6,865 nucleotides of DNA from assembly GCA_964648365.1 (NCBI GenBank), contig CAZYLK010000253.1, positions 1-6,865 on the forward strand, in the 5' to 3' direction. The notes beneath the pieces are model-generated. The model was not told where the DNA came from. It worked only from the letters and a program-made list of their open reading frames with translations, and made no database searches. Both the position numbers and the translations under genes were made by a program. Below are positions 6,365 through 6,865 of the stretch, piece after piece. This stretch comes from SURF-32 sp964648365 (GTDB lineage Bacteria; Planctomycetota; Phycisphaerae; UBA1845). Position 1 is the stretch's first letter. Each line of letters starts with the position of its first letter.

Positions 6365-6365
6365 G

Positions 6366-6525
6366 AGGGCCCGGGATTTCCTTGGAGGGGGGCCGGGGGG
6401 ATACGGGCACGGCGTCGCAGGTCGGGTGATTGAAAGCAGAAAGGCTAGCCAGCGATTCTCCCAATGCCGGGGAGGAATGGCGCGCGGGCCAAGTCGCCGG
6501 GCGGGAGCGGCTGACGCTTAAGTGA
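6366..6525. other. Gene-free spacer between PEP-CTERM promoter and 16S terminator
   Basis: GC-rich and G-tract-rich on the plus strand around 6386-6400. No tRNA and no convincing coding frame was seen. The 84-codon minus frame 6318-6572 starts inside the terminator hairpin, is Pro/Arg/Ser-rich and has no ribosome site, so it is not called. Confidence 0.5.
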
Positions 6526-6563
6526 AAACGGCGTCCGCCGGAAAGCTCCGACGGACGCCGTTT
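6525..6563 (-). terminator. Hairpin terminator downstream of 16S rRNA
   Basis: A perfect 12-bp outer stem (6526-6537 with 6552-6563, AAACGGCGTCCG and its complement), one mismatch, then four more pairs closing a four-base loop. On the minus strand the stem ends in TTTT followed by CAC, so the U tract is short. It begins 137 bases after the 16S 3' end. Because the A/T ends of the stem are symmetrical it could also work weakly in the other direction. Confidence 0.7.
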
Positions 6564-6699
6564 CGATATCAAGGACAGGTTTGTCGCCGAGTCGGGCCTT
6601 TTGAGCCCGATGACCGTCCCGCGAACGGGCGGCCTAGAATGCGCTGACTTTTCTCGAAAGCGTCCTCGAAAGGACGTACGAGACTAGGTTATCCCCTAG
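6564..6699 (-). other. 16S rRNA 3' trailer with small hairpins
   Basis: Three further inverted repeats lie between the 16S end and the terminator: 6592-6610 (six pairs, seven-base loop), 6614-6632 (CCCG-N4-CGGG with outer pairs, reading UUCG in the loop of the minus-strand RNA) and 6661-6676 (six pairs, four-base loop). They may be processing structures of the precursor. No tRNA-Ile or tRNA-Ala and no 23S start were found. Confidence 0.45.

Positions 6700-6865
<166 letters not shown>

Noticed and set aside
5695..6429. 244-codon plus-strand frame across the PEP-CTERM gene
   Set aside because: It is antisense to a gene with a signal peptide, a sorting signal and a perfect Shine-Dalgarno, and shows no domain itself.
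6318..6572. 84-codon minus frame upstream of the PEP-CTERM gene
   Set aside because: It starts inside the 16S terminator hairpin and covers the promoter; low-complexity composition and no ribosome site.
6564..6699. tRNA gene in the 16S trailer
   Set aside because: Three small hairpins are present, but there is no T-loop GGTTCRA sequence and no cloverleaf can be drawn.

Overview
The window looks like chromosomal DNA of a GC-rich planctomycete, probably of the Phycisphaerae lineage. Three things point there: the 16S rRNA 3' end at the right edge carries a planctomycete-like sequence; one gene encodes a PEP-CTERM-sorted exported protein; and another encodes a CxxC...CxxC zinc-ribbon membrane protein of a kind that is common in planctomycetes. 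The lineage call is from recognition only, since no database could be searched.

Layout: (1) Positions 1-3668, minus strand: dnaE, the replicative DNA polymerase III alpha subunit, cut at its C-terminus by the left edge. The frame is open throughout. It contains a roughly 105-residue low-complexity in-frame insertion between the PHP and polymerase domains. The DNA of that insertion carries three GC-rich palindromes, two of which belong to a 28-bp inverted repeat, so it resembles a REP/REPIN-type element sitting inside an essential gene. (2) Positions 3669-3953: divergent intergenic region with a perfect 24-bp palindrome and a likely extended -10 promoter for the rightward genes. (3) Positions 3954-4358, plus strand: GlcG/HbpS-family (DUF336) protein, followed after 13 bases by (4) 4372-5373, plus strand: zinc-ribbon multi-span membrane protein. 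(5) Positions 5407-6105, minus strand, convergent: secreted PEP-CTERM protein with a strong Shine-Dalgarno, a leader of about 220 nt and a good sigma-70-type promoter at 6335-6364. (6) Positions 6366-6699: gene-free spacer holding the 16S trailer and a strong hairpin terminator. (7) Positions 6700-6865, minus strand: 3' end of 16S rRNA.

The genes do not form one pathway. The unusual points are the palindromic insertion in dnaE, the 16S gene that ends at its own terminator with no tRNA, 23S or 5S behind it, and the structured long leader of the PEP-CTERM gene. Nearly all other long open frames, including an 840-codon frame antisense to dnaE, are GC-driven shadows.
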